Shown: positions 26,044 to 34,688 of the stretch, in pieces
Position numbering within the stretch: the first letter of the stretch is position 1
Layout: each line of letters begins with the position of its first letter
Assembly (NCBI GenBank): GCA_905215385.1
Contig: CAJMPY010000013.1
Span: 17,306-81,305 of the forward strand
Reading direction: 5' to 3'
From: an uncultured bacterium
Lineage (GTDB): Bacteria; Actinomycetota; Coriobacteriia; Coriobacteriales; Coriobacteriaceae
Length of the DNA stretch: 64,000 nt
Made by a program: the position numbers and the translations under genes
Notes under the pieces: model-generated
The model's database searches: none
What the model was told of the DNA's origin: nothing
Seen by the model: only the letters and a program-made list of their open reading frames with translations

Positions 26044-26089
26044 GCTTTCTATTTGGAACTCGCTGTCCACCGCTTCCCAAATAGAAAGC
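26044..26089. repeat. 13-bp inverted repeat between the HEPN gene and the pglX C-terminal ORF
   Basis: GCTTTCTATTTGG at 26044-26056 and its exact reverse complement at 26077-26089, separated by 20 bases. No T run follows, so it is not a standard terminator. It could be a transcription pause, an operator or a recombination site. The rest of 25952-26096 is AT-rich and non-coding. Confidence 0.6.
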
Positions 26090-26096
26090 TAGTTCG

Positions 26097-26738
26097 CTAA
26101 CCCTTGCAAACGGCTGGATAAAAAACGCCATATTTATCGACCACTTTTATCCAATCTAATAATGTCTGCTGACCGATAACCACGGCAGCGCTTATGGCAC
26201 CGTCCTCGTCTTTGTCACGTAAGTACAGCATTCTGTTATCCAGCCCATATACTTGCCCGTGCGCAATGCAATTTCGCATGTGGCGAAAAACGCATCCAAG
26301 TCTCGTTTCTGAAGGAGAGGCGTCTAGAGAACCGTCCTCTCGAAGCTTTGGTTTGCAACTAATGCGGAAAAGGGCTCGCGGGCAGGATGGGCATATCTCC
26401 TCATTCAGTCGCATTGCCTCTGCCGTCTGACTTATTGAACCGCTTTTTAAAATGCAAAAGGAGGAAATACCGGAGGACTTGAGCAGTTCTCCCTCGAGTT
26501 TGCTCAAGGAGCTTGCACCAGCCCATCCATACTCGCCCAGCCAACGCTCGGAGTCACTTTTCGCCTCTTTGCTTTTCTTGACTGGCGTATGCACGAGGTA
26601 AAAATCGAAAATAGCCGATAGCTCCTCCGCTGAAAAGAATCCGTCAAATAGGCAGCTCATATCGGCTTCTGGAAGCCCAATGACTTCATTCTGGCATTCA
26701 TGACGATAATTCTCGTTGTAGCTCTTTTTTCCTGCCAT
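26097..26738 (-). CDS. HEPN-type protein inserted between the two parts of pglX
   Basis: 213 residues. The segment FRHMRNCIAHG (R155, N156, H160) is the R-N-x3-H motif of HEPN ribonuclease domains, preceded and followed by predicted helices as in the HEPN bundle. A CPSCP pair (C116, C119) and a basic-acidic linker precede it. Start taken as the ATG at 26738, nine bases after the pglX stop codon; a GTG directly after that stop is an alternative. Lower GC than the BREX genes on either side. HEPN nucleases often cut RNA in toxin-antitoxin and abortive infection systems; a link to BREX is inferred only from position. No antitoxin partner is adjacent. Confidence 0.7.
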   Translation of the reverse strand: MAGKKSYNENYRHECQNEVIGLPEADMSCLFDGFFSAEELSAIFDFYLVHTPVKKSKEAKSDSERWLGEYGWAGASSLSKLEGELLKSSGISSFCILKSGSISQTAEAMRLNEEICPSCPRALFRISCKPKLREDGSLDASPSETRLGCVFRHMRNCIAHGQVYGLDNRMLYLRDKDEDGAISAAVVIGQQTLLDWIKVVDKYGVFYPAVCKG

Positions 26739-26747
26739 CCTAATCAC

Positions 26748-29198
26748 CTACACCAAAGGATTCCGCTTGAAATCCCAGGAGGTTTCAAACGAGTCCCAAT
26801 CCACCTCAGATTCAACGACCTGCTCGGCAACAAGAGACTTGATGCCGTCAAGCGATTCGCGCGGCAATAAAACTGGAAAAGAGCCAACGACTCCAGCACT
26901 CCAGTTCAATGTCGGATTTATCGCTTTGGAAAGTAGCTGAATCGAAGATGAATTTAAAAGGCCGAGGAGGTAGAAATACATCTCCGGATTGGGATAACAG
27001 GCTGGGCCGGCATCGCCCATGACGAACTCATCTGTATTTAAAGCCCTAAAACTAATGTCACCCGAGGTAATTAGCGACCAGCACAGACATGATTTGAAGT
27101 AATCGGATTCGTTGATATTACCCGAGCCTGGAAACGCTTTAATCTCCTTGCCATCGTCCTTCCAACGCACAACATAATCGCGATTACCATACCAACGACG
27201 ATAGGGGCCGCCTTTGGAGTAAAACTTATAATCAATGTCAATCAATGAACAAGAAGCCTCGTACCACTGCCGAAGAAACAAGTCGTTATTACCCGTAAAC
27301 ATTCCTTTGCGCGTTTTCGCAATTTTTGCCAAAGGCTGCCCAGCCCCGAAGGAGTTATTTGCCCCTTCTCCAAGCCAGTAGGCTATGGGGGTGCCGGGGA
27401 TCTGCTTGAAGGTCTCGGCGTCGCGGCGGTAGAACCAGCCGCAGCCGGGGTTTCGGATCGCCTCGAGGGCCTTCGGGGCCTGGACAGCAGCACCAACGAA
27501 GTCCGAAAGGCGCACATAGCCGCCCTTGTAGCCCTTGACGAACGAATTGTGGAACGTGTAGGTACAGATGGGCACGGTCGCGCCAGCGAAGCCCGAGTAC
27601 TCAAGCTGGATGAGAGAGGTTAGCGTTCTGTTGTCGATAATCTCGTTGCGGAGCTTCTCATAGCTTCCGATGAACATCCAGACGAAAGGCGACATGACTC
27701 CGCACTCGCCGTGGTCCTTGGCGAGACTGAACATGCGAACGACAAAGCTGGAGAAGAGGTCGCCCTTCACGTCGGGGTAGTTCTTCTTGATCCACTTGCT
27801 CGTGAAGGGGTTAAAGCTGCTGCTGCCCATATACGGAGGATTCGCCACGACGCAGGTAAAACGACGGGACAGCTTCTCGCAGATGGCGGCAGCGCTTTCG
27901 AGCTTAGTTTTGGTCGCAGTGGCAAAAAGATCGTCGGAACAGCTCGCGGCGGTGGCCTTAAGCTCGTCAATCTCGTCCTCTGAAGGATTGAACAGCGAGC
28001 CGATCTCGCCCAAATGGCTCAGTTCCTCGGCGAGCTTCTTGTTGCCCGGGAGCTCGTCCTCCCCCAGCGGGATGCTCGTGAGCACGGTAACGTCGGCACG
28101 GACGCCGCGCCTAAAGAAGCGACGGTTGTGCTCGCGGGCGCACATGGCAAGCGCCAGCTCCGCGATCTGCGCTGCACGGGGATCGATCTCCATGCCAGCG
28201 AGGTTTTTAGTAAGAATGAGCTCGGGAATCTCGCGCTCACGATAGCCGCGCTCCTCGTACATGGCAAAGAGCAGCTCAAACGCATAAACCAGGATATGGC
28301 CCGAGCCGCACGCTGGGTCGCAGAGCGAAATCTCCTCGGGGCTCGAGATGCGGATAAAGTCCTCGTGCTCAACATCGGGCTCGATGTAGTATTTCATGTG
28401 CTCGCGTAGCGTACTCCCTGGGTTGTTGAGCATCCACAGACGGCCGAGCGAGTTCTCGACCATGTAGCGCACGATCCACTCGGGGGTGAAAAGCTGCGTG
28501 GCAGGCGCGATGTCCTCCGCCGCTGCTTTGCGCTTGGACTTGAAGAACTCGTCTTTAACGTCAGCGTTGTAGTATTGATACATCCAGCCCAGAACGGTCA
28601 CGCCCTCGCGCCAGTCCTCGTCAGCGAGGACGGCGTTGAGCTTGCCGACCACGCCGTCGGCCATCATGAGGCCCTGGGGCAACAGCAGCTCCATGGCTCC
28701 GCCCACGCGTTCAAAGACGCCCGGCAGGCAATCGGCAAGCTCCTCGCACTGAGCAACAAACAGGTAACGCCACAGCGGTTCATCCAAGCCCGCCATCTTG
28801 AGCTCGGCTATGCGATCGGTATCGGCCGTCGCTATCTCCACATCCAGTGCGTTCTCCACGGCCTCGCTGCCATGGCTGCCGTCCGCACGACTTAGCATGC
28901 GCATACGGCCGGGGAGCCATCCGCGTGCATCCATAAAGCGAATGGCCACGATGCGGTTGAACCAGGTGTAGGCCGCACGGTCGCGCAGCGCCTCGTGACC
29001 CACCTCTGCCTGCATGCGCAGCAGCTCGTCGCGTTGCTCAATCTCAGCCGGACTTAGGGGCAGGCCGTTGACGGTCTCGGACCCAACGGACGCGGGTGCA
29101 GGTTCGGTGATGCCGTAGCGCACCATCTGCGCCTCCACGCCTTTGATGAGCTCCGTACGGGCCCAGGTGCAGAAGCTCTTAAGAGCAGAATCGTTCAT
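26748..29198 (-). CDS. pglX: PglX adenine-specific methyltransferase, N-terminal and catalytic part
   Basis: 816 residues, about two thirds of a normal PglX (roughly 1200). Methylates adenine in the host DNA to mark self in type 1 BREX. SAM-binding motif DPACGSG at residues 294-300, EIDPRAAQIAELAL next, and the catalytic NPPY at 453-456 are intact. From about residue 605 on (below 27380) the coding sequence changes from roughly 65-70% GC to below 50%, and this AT-rich part, likely the target-recognition region, runs to the stop. The ORF ends at DWDSFETSWDFKRNPLV, where relatives continue into the part found at 24983-25951. AAAGGC lies upstream of the ATG; brxC stops 66 bases before. Confidence 0.92.
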   Translation of the reverse strand: MNDSALKSFCTWARTELIKGVEAQMVRYGITEPAPASVGSETVNGLPLSPAEIEQRDELLRMQAEVGHEALRDRAAYTWFNRIVAIRFMDARGWLPGRMRMLSRADGSHGSEAVENALDVEIATADTDRIAELKMAGLDEPLWRYLFVAQCEELADCLPGVFERVGGAMELLLPQGLMMADGVVGKLNAVLADEDWREGVTVLGWMYQYYNADVKDEFFKSKRKAAAEDIAPATQLFTPEWIVRYMVENSLGRLWMLNNPGSTLREHMKYYIEPDVEHEDFIRISSPEEISLCDPACGSGHILVYAFELLFAMYEERGYREREIPELILTKNLAGMEIDPRAAQIAELALAMCAREHNRRFFRRGVRADVTVLTSIPLGEDELPGNKKLAEELSHLGEIGSLFNPSEDEIDELKATAASCSDDLFATATKTKLESAAAICEKLSRRFTCVVANPPYMGSSSFNPFTSKWIKKNYPDVKGDLFSSFVVRMFSLAKDHGECGVMSPFVWMFIGSYEKLRNEIIDNRTLTSLIQLEYSGFAGATVPICTYTFHNSFVKGYKGGYVRLSDFVGAAVQAPKALEAIRNPGCGWFYRRDAETFKQIPGTPIAYWLGEGANNSFGAGQPLAKIAKTRKGMFTGNNDLFLRQWYEASCSLIDIDYKFYSKGGPYRRWYGNRDYVVRWKDDGKEIKAFPGSGNINESDYFKSCLCWSLITSGDISFRALNTDEFVMGDAGPACYPNPEMYFYLLGLLNSSSIQLLSKAINPTLNWSAGVVGSFPVLLPRESLDGIKSLVAEQVVESEVDWDSFETSWDFKRNPLV

Positions 29199-29264
29199 GG
29201 TTGATGAGCCTTTCTAAACGCCATAAGCCACCGGTGCGCGCTTTGGCACCGGTGGCTCCGCGGG

Positions 29265-32200
29265 TTAGTTGATACGGATCTCGTCGTTTGCAGCGAGCGC
29301 CTGCATAAGGCGGGAGCGCAGGTCGTCCACGTAGCGCTCCACGTCTTCTGCGGACAAGAGACGACTCGGCTTGGCCAGATCGGCGCGGCGCACGGTCTTG
29401 ATCTTGCGCTGGGGCTTGGGCGCGGGCACGGGAGCAGACGATGCGGCGCCCTTGTTGGAGACCTTCTTGACCACTTCACCCGTACTCGTGACCTCGGTGG
29501 TGCGGCGCTCGTTGTCCATACGCATGCGGGCCTCATCCACGGCGTCGTACATCTCGTTGGTTGCTGCGCTGATCCAGTTGCCCCAGTTAGTTGCAACAAC
29601 GCTCAGTTCGTTGAGACTTTGAGCGCTGTGGGCACGGTTTTTGAACGACTCGTATTTGGTGCCGGCGTCTGCTATGGCATCCTTGGCCTGATTGACAAAG
29701 CCCTTTTGACTCTCGGCCTGCGCCCGCAGGTCTTGCAGATCGCTCTCGATGCGACACAAAAACTCATTGCGGCGGATGCCCAGCAGCTTTTTCATGTCAT
29801 CCTCGACGGGATCCATAAGCGGCTGCAGGTCTTTAATACGGCCGTAGGGCTTGGGATCTTTGAGGATCTCGCGCACCTTTGCCACGTTCTCCACCGCGCT
29901 GGGAATGTCATCGGAGGCATACTCGATACCCTCGGTGCGGTTCAAGAAATCCCTGGCGTGGTCAAACGCTGTTCGTTGATTGGACTCGAAGAACTCAACC
30001 ACCTTGTCAAAGTCTTCCTTGGCATCGAGCAAGCGCTCCTCATGCTTGGTGAACGTGGTCAAGAACGCCTCGGCCTCGTTCTGGTCCTTAAGGACGTCGG
30101 CCACCTCCGAGCGCATCTTCTCGCACTCGTCCTCACCGGGATACGGGTAGGCCGGCTTGATGCCCGTGTAGTAGTCGCGTGCTATGGCGAGGCACGCCTC
30201 GCGCAAGCCCTCAAGGCGCTCTTTGAGCTCGGCCACGAGCTTATCCTCGTTGGAGGGCACGGTCTTGAGATCAAACAGGTCGCGCATGAGCTCGCCCGTG
30301 GCACGCAGCAACCGGTCGCTCATACGCACGCGCAAGCGCACCTGGGCCTTATCGGCATCCTTGCGCAGGAGTGCCACCATACGGTTGTCGTTGGCCTGGA
30401 CCGTCTGGCCGCCAAACAACACCTGCGCGCGCTGCTCCACCACGAGCTGCGCCACCACATTGGCGATGTCGACCTCACGCCAGCCAAAGGGCCTTTGCTG
30501 GTACTGGCGTTGGATATCGCCCATAGCGGTATCCAGATGGCGCTGATGCTGCACTTTGAGGTAGTCCTCGACCTCCCTGAGCGCACGCGTGTTGCCCGCA
30601 TCCATGCCATCGAGCCCCGCCTGGACGTTACCCGCCAGCGTGGAGCGAATATCGGAATCGTCCTCAACCGGCGCGCCGATGTAGCCAGCCTTTTCAAAAA
30701 CAACGTCACACAGTTGCGCGAGCACCTGCTCAAAAACCTGGGCGGGTTTGGTGGCGCGAACTTCGACCATACGGCCGTTGACCGCGCAACGTGCATGGAG
30801 CACAGCCTCGCTCAAAAGGGCATCGGCCTCTTTTTCGTTATAGGCTGCCTCGCGCATTTTTGCCTCGACAATCTGGCGGGTACTCGGCGGTAGCTCCTGC
30901 AGATTGCGCGTCTGGGCGTACATGCGAATCTTAGCGGCGTTGACGAGTGGGGCCCAATAATCCACCTCGTCGCCCAAGGCCACGATGGCCTTATCCACGG
31001 ATTTCAATGCTAGCTCGGCATCGTCCGCACGTGCCAAGTCGCCGGCCATGGTCACCACGGAGAGTTCCATACCACCCTTGCTGGATCCATGAATCGAGCC
31101 ATCCACGTAGCGGTCAAAGGGGAAGTCATTAGGATCGCGATGGAACTTGTACGCATTGTAAATGCTGTCGAACAGGCGCTTTTTGATGTACTCGATCACC
31201 TTCGCGTTGTCGATCGGGGTCCGCGCAATCTCCTGTGCAATTTCCTGCTCCTCGTCGGTGAGGAAGCTGTAGGTATCGCCCTGTCGCGCCACTTTGTTCT
31301 CGCGCTCCAAGCGGGCGAGGGACTCCTTGACGCGGTCCTTAAGGGCGCGCTTGTCCACGTCCAGGCTATCGATCATAAGGATGGAGATGTTCTCGACCGT
31401 GGCCTTGACGTAGCCGATGTAGCGGATCAAGTACAGGAGCTTAAGCACCCGGACATCGTAGCTCTCAAGACCCTCTGCGTTTTCAGCCGCGCGCTCCGCA
31501 CAGACGACGACCTGAATGATGCCGTGCTCCAAATCCTTGGAGATTGTGTCGAAGAAGCGCCAGAACGGCACGAGTGCACCAGTCTGGTCATGCTGGATGG
31601 CCTGAGCGCTCTCCTGAAACGCGCTCAGCATGGAGCGCTCGCCCGTGGACATGTGCTTGGCCTTAACACCATGCTTGCGTACCTCGGTCATCACGTCGGG
31701 CAGAAGCTTAAACTGGTAGCCCACAAACGGGTAGCTGGCCACAAAATCCTTGGAGTTGGCGAAGCCGGCAAGGTCGGAGCGCGAGCCCCCCTCAAAGGTA
31801 AAGTTGTTTTTGAGGACGGCGGCGTCTTGCTCGTAGACCTGTGCAAGCGTATCGGCCGCCGGCGCGGTCTTCTCGGGCACACGGCGTTGGATGACCTCGT
31901 CCACGCTGGAGCTGGAGAGCGAAAGGCGGGTATTGAAACGGCCCTGGATCTTTGAAAAGTCGTTGCCCACGGGCAGGCTCAGGTTGTCGATGGCCTCCTG
32001 GCTCGTGACCATCACCCACACGCGGCCACCGCAGGCGGCACCCAGCTCCTCGACGATGGTCTGAAGGCTCAGCATAAGGCTTGGGTCCTGGTCGTTTGTA
32101 ATAAACTGACCCACCTCGTCGACCATAAAGAGCAAACGGAAGTTGCCACCGTGGGCCGCTGCCTGAGCGTCCACGTAATCCTTGACCTTTTTGGCAAAGA

Positions 32201-32927
32201 CATCGGGGGCCAAAACCTCGTCCTCAGAACCCTCGAGCCAGTTCCATGCGGCCTTTTCGCTCATGCCGAGCACGCTCTGCAGCACCTCGACGACGTCGTC
32301 CTCAAAGTAGCTGTAGGTGTCGCGGGCCTGGAGCCAGGACTCGCCGTTGACGCGCTCAAAGGCCTCGCGGAACTCCTGGGTCTTGCCCAGGGAATCGATG
32401 TAGTCCTCGAGCTTTGCAAGCTTGAGGTCCTCGCCGTAGAAGCCGCGCGCCTCGTAGAACATGCGCTCAAAGCCGCGAAGCAGCGCCGTGGGAGCCGTAT
32501 CGCCCTGCTTCCACTGGCCCGCCTTGCTATCGATGTTAAAGAGGATGGCCTGCGTGGGCACCGAGCAGGCGCGCTCCATGGCAGCCGCGACCATGGGGTC
32601 GACGATTTTGCCGTCAAAGTAGCGGATGGCGCTCTTGCCGCCGATCTGGCGATTCTCGAGCAGGTAGCTCAGCATCTTGAGGAAGTGCGATTTACCGGAA
32701 CCGAAGAAACCACTGATCCACACGCCGATCTTGTCGGTGCGTGCATCGATGGCATCGCCGTAGGCCTTGAAGAACGTGGCAAAGTGCCTCTGCAACTCGC
32801 GCGTCACCACGTACTCGTCAAGCTCCTGGCGGATGGACCCATCTTTTGAATCCTGGACCTTGACCACGCCGTTGATGGAGCGGTTGATGTCTTTTGCAAA
32901 GAGGTCGCGAATGATCGTGTTGTCCAT
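29265..32927 (-). CDS. brxC: BREX type 1 P-loop ATPase BrxC
   Basis: 1220 residues, full length. Large ATPase with Walker A GFFGSGKS at residues 73-80 and the acidic LFMVDEVGQF Walker B region near 270. Related in its N-terminal part to ORC/Cdc6-type ATPases; an essential core component that acts with BrxB and PglZ. A long coiled-coil region and a basic Ala/Pro/Lys segment (KVSNKGAASSAPVPAPKPQ) lie in the C-terminal 250 residues. AAAGGAG lies five bases before the ATG at 32927. It follows brxB by 78 bases. No sign of damage. Confidence 0.95.
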   Translation of the reverse strand: MDNTIIRDLFAKDINRSINGVVKVQDSKDGSIRQELDEYVVTRELQRHFATFFKAYGDAIDARTDKIGVWISGFFGSGKSHFLKMLSYLLENRQIGGKSAIRYFDGKIVDPMVAAAMERACSVPTQAILFNIDSKAGQWKQGDTAPTALLRGFERMFYEARGFYGEDLKLAKLEDYIDSLGKTQEFREAFERVNGESWLQARDTYSYFEDDVVEVLQSVLGMSEKAAWNWLEGSEDEVLAPDVFAKKVKDYVDAQAAAHGGNFRLLFMVDEVGQFITNDQDPSLMLSLQTIVEELGAACGGRVWVMVTSQEAIDNLSLPVGNDFSKIQGRFNTRLSLSSSSVDEVIQRRVPEKTAPAADTLAQVYEQDAAVLKNNFTFEGGSRSDLAGFANSKDFVASYPFVGYQFKLLPDVMTEVRKHGVKAKHMSTGERSMLSAFQESAQAIQHDQTGALVPFWRFFDTISKDLEHGIIQVVVCAERAAENAEGLESYDVRVLKLLYLIRYIGYVKATVENISILMIDSLDVDKRALKDRVKESLARLERENKVARQGDTYSFLTDEEQEIAQEIARTPIDNAKVIEYIKKRLFDSIYNAYKFHRDPNDFPFDRYVDGSIHGSSKGGMELSVVTMAGDLARADDAELALKSVDKAIVALGDEVDYWAPLVNAAKIRMYAQTRNLQELPPSTRQIVEAKMREAAYNEKEADALLSEAVLHARCAVNGRMVEVRATKPAQVFEQVLAQLCDVVFEKAGYIGAPVEDDSDIRSTLAGNVQAGLDGMDAGNTRALREVEDYLKVQHQRHLDTAMGDIQRQYQQRPFGWREVDIANVVAQLVVEQRAQVLFGGQTVQANDNRMVALLRKDADKAQVRLRVRMSDRLLRATGELMRDLFDLKTVPSNEDKLVAELKERLEGLREACLAIARDYYTGIKPAYPYPGEDECEKMRSEVADVLKDQNEAEAFLTTFTKHEERLLDAKEDFDKVVEFFESNQRTAFDHARDFLNRTEGIEYASDDIPSAVENVAKVREILKDPKPYGRIKDLQPLMDPVEDDMKKLLGIRRNEFLCRIESDLQDLRAQAESQKGFVNQAKDAIADAGTKYESFKNRAHSAQSLNELSVVATNWGNWISAATNEMYDAVDEARMRMDNERRTTEVTSTGEVVKKVSNKGAASSAPVPAPKPQRKIKTVRRADLAKPSRLLSAEDVERYVDDLRSRLMQALAANDEIRIN

Positions 32928-33005
32928 GGGTGCTCCTTTGGGTTTGGGAACGTTATGGCAAAGGGTTGTTACCGGCGGCAGGGACTTGCCTGCGGGGAGC
33001 CGTGC

Positions 33006-33695
33006 TTACGAGATATCGATGGCGCGGTAGTAGTTGTCGGCCGGCAGACGGTTAAAGAGCTGGAAAGAAGAGCCGTTGAAACTGCCCGGATAGGCGGCGA
33101 CCACAGGCACCTCATCAAAATCCGCAAGCATGCAATGGAGAAGCGTGTGCATGCGAAAGAATGGGAAGACCTCGCCCGCGCCGGTGAGGAGAACGACGTC
33201 TCCAGGCGCGTACGGCTTGGTCTGCTCAAGGATGTACGCGGCGACTTTCTCGGGCGAGGCGAACTTGGCCACGTCCTCGAGCACGCGCTGGGTACCGCGG
33301 CGCTCCTCTTGGTGCGGGATAGCCTTGAGGACACGGCGCTTTTCGAGAATTGCCAGCACGGCGTCGTAGAGGTTCACGACCTTGAGCGTGCACGGAAGTT
33401 TGTCGGCCTCGGCATCGCGTGAAAGGGTGTCAAATAATGCACGCGCCTCAAACTCCAGCGCGGGGTCATAGCAAAAGGTGTGGAAGCCGATCTCATTGCC
33501 TATGCCCTTGTTGGCCAAAAAGTCCTCGCTGCACAGGCACTCGCGCAGAAGCTGCGCACGGCGCTCAAATTCCTGACAGGCGTGCTCGGAGCGGACATGC
33601 GCCGCCACGACGCTCTTGGGATGGATGCCGATATTGGTGGCGAGATCGGTCGCCGGGGTGATAACAGGGTCGACGGCGCTTTTGATGGGAGCCAC
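33006..33695 (-). CDS. brxB: BREX type 1 protein BrxB (DUF1788)
   Basis: 229 residues. The signature segment FLANKGIGNEIGFHTFCYDP and the later VVLLTGAGEVFPFFRMHTLL and VVAAYPGSF identify DUF1788/BrxB, a conserved core protein of unknown biochemical role that contacts BrxC and PglZ in related systems. The start is a GTG at 33695, one base after the brxA stop codon, which implies translational coupling. Compared with relatives, about 40 extra residues precede the usual N-terminus, so a start further in is possible though no ribosome site supports one. Confidence 0.9.
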   Translation of the reverse strand: MAPIKSAVDPVITPATDLATNIGIHPKSVVAAHVRSEHACQEFERRAQLLRECLCSEDFLANKGIGNEIGFHTFCYDPALEFEARALFDTLSRDAEADKLPCTLKVVNLYDAVLAILEKRRVLKAIPHQEERRGTQRVLEDVAKFASPEKVAAYILEQTKPYAPGDVVLLTGAGEVFPFFRMHTLLHCMLADFDEVPVVAAYPGSFNGSSFQLFNRLPADNYYRAIDIS

Positions 33696-33696
33696 G

Positions 33697-34347
33697 CTAC
33701 ATCACCGCCCTGCCGGTAAGAGCCGCGATAAGCGACTGCTCGCCCAGCTGAACCAAGGCTCGCTCGACATCGGAATCGAGGAAGAGTGGTGACAGGCGCT
33801 CGGACTCCGGGCCCTGGCCCTCGCCGATAAGGCCGGCATGGCGGAGCGTCTGGCGGAGCGAGCCCTTAATGCGCTTGACCGTGGCCTCAGTCCAGCGGGC
33901 CGCGTCCGGATACTCCGTGGTAAAGCGTGTCATAAAGGCGTTGAGGTCAACCGCCGTAAAGGCATAATCAAAGTTTTGAAGGCGCTCCCCCACCTCAACG
34001 AGCACGAGCTCGCGCACGATGTCGTAGCGGCAGATCATGCTGTAGAAGATGGCCTGGTCCGCCTGCGTGGGGGCGCCGGATGCCATGAGGCTGGTTAGGG
34101 ATGATGCAGCCTCGACGGCGGTATTGGGGTCGATGCCGCGCGCGGCGCATACGGCGTCCGTGGGCACCATGGCGTCGAGGCGGCGAAGGCACACGGTTGC
34201 GCGGTTGGCGACCATGCGCTCCGTGGGATATTGAAAGAGGTTCTCGCTCTTTACGCGTACAATGACCTGCTCGTCGCTTGCGGCCTGCATACGAAGGGCA
34301 GCGACGATGCGCATCTCATGCGGGAGGAATTGCTCGCGGGTGAGCAC
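33697..34347 (-). CDS. brxA: BREX type 1 DNA-binding protein BrxA (DUF1819)
   Basis: 216 residues. The N-terminal LTREQFLPHEMRIVAAL and SENLFQYPTERMVANRA segments are those of BrxA/DUF1819, a small helical DNA-binding protein that opens the type 1 BREX operon. The frame is closed by a TAA 30 bases upstream, and the only usable start is the GTG at 34347, whose own G is the last of a run of ten G. No ordinary ribosome site exists; the G run itself could pair with the 16S rRNA tail. Length changes in the run would move or abolish the start context, so the operon may be phase variable. Confidence 0.85.
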   Translation of the reverse strand: MLTREQFLPHEMRIVAALRMQAASDEQVIVRVKSENLFQYPTERMVANRATVCLRRLDAMVPTDAVCAARGIDPNTAVEAASSLTSLMASGAPTQADQAIFYSMICRYDIVRELVLVEVGERLQNFDYAFTAVDLNAFMTRFTTEYPDAARWTEATVKRIKGSLRQTLRHAGLIGEGQGPESERLSPLFLDSDVERALVQLGEQSLIAALTGRAVM

Positions 34348-34356
34348 CCCCCCCCC
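34347..34356. repeat. Ten-base C/G homopolymer at the brxA start codon
   Basis: Plus strand reads C ten times; on the coding strand ten G run into the GTG start of brxA. Such tracts are classic slippage sites. A sequencing or assembly error in tract length is also possible. Confidence 0.85.
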
Positions 34357-34385
34357 GAACGCTTTTTGTGGTTACATCCACAGTA

Positions 34386-34503
34386 CACGCTCCAAGGGTG
34401 TCAAAGGCTGTCACAAGTGCTCCGCAACCCGGCAGGCAGGCGCGGCGCACATGACAATAATCATACCTGTTGGTAAAAAAGTTACCACGCCCAGAGTGTC
34501 AAA
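34386..34503 (-). promoter_or_regulatory. BREX operon leader: direct repeats, -10-like box and operator-like palindrome
   Basis: Minus strand features upstream of brxA: TTTGACAC boxes within direct repeats at 34486-34503 and 34386-34405 (both with CACGC on the plus strand at the far end), a TATGAT box at 34460-34465, and TGGTAA-AAAAG-TTACCA (34471-34487), a 6-5-6 inverted repeat just upstream of that box, where a repressor could sit. No well-spaced -35 for TATGAT is seen. The rest of 34504-34648 is AT-rich with nothing coding. Confidence 0.35.
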
Positions 34504-34648
34504 TGTTGAGCAACAAAATTTAATACGGTTAACGGTCATTTTCGCAGCTTAGAAACTTTAACGAGGCCGCCCCAAATCACACTTGCCAGACAACCGCGCC
34601 TACGAATGCAGGCACGTACACGCCCAACATCACCCTCCGCTATATTCA

Positions 34649-34676
34649 ACATAGAGTTATACATATGCTTCTATGT
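34649..34676 (+). promoter_or_regulatory. Palindromic operator before the antitoxin-like ORF
   Basis: ACATAGA at 34649-34655 and TCTATGT at 34670-34676 form an inverted repeat around TTATACATATG, which contains a TATACAT box. The ribosome site AAGGAG follows at once. Overlap of palindrome and promoter is typical of self-regulated antitoxin genes. Confidence 0.45.
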
Positions 34677-34688
34677 AAGGAGTTTCGT

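Noticed and set aside
26097..26738. HEPN-like ORF read as a further pglX segment
   Set aside because: Its sequence does not fit any part of PglX, its start follows the pglX stop, and it has its own complete motif set.
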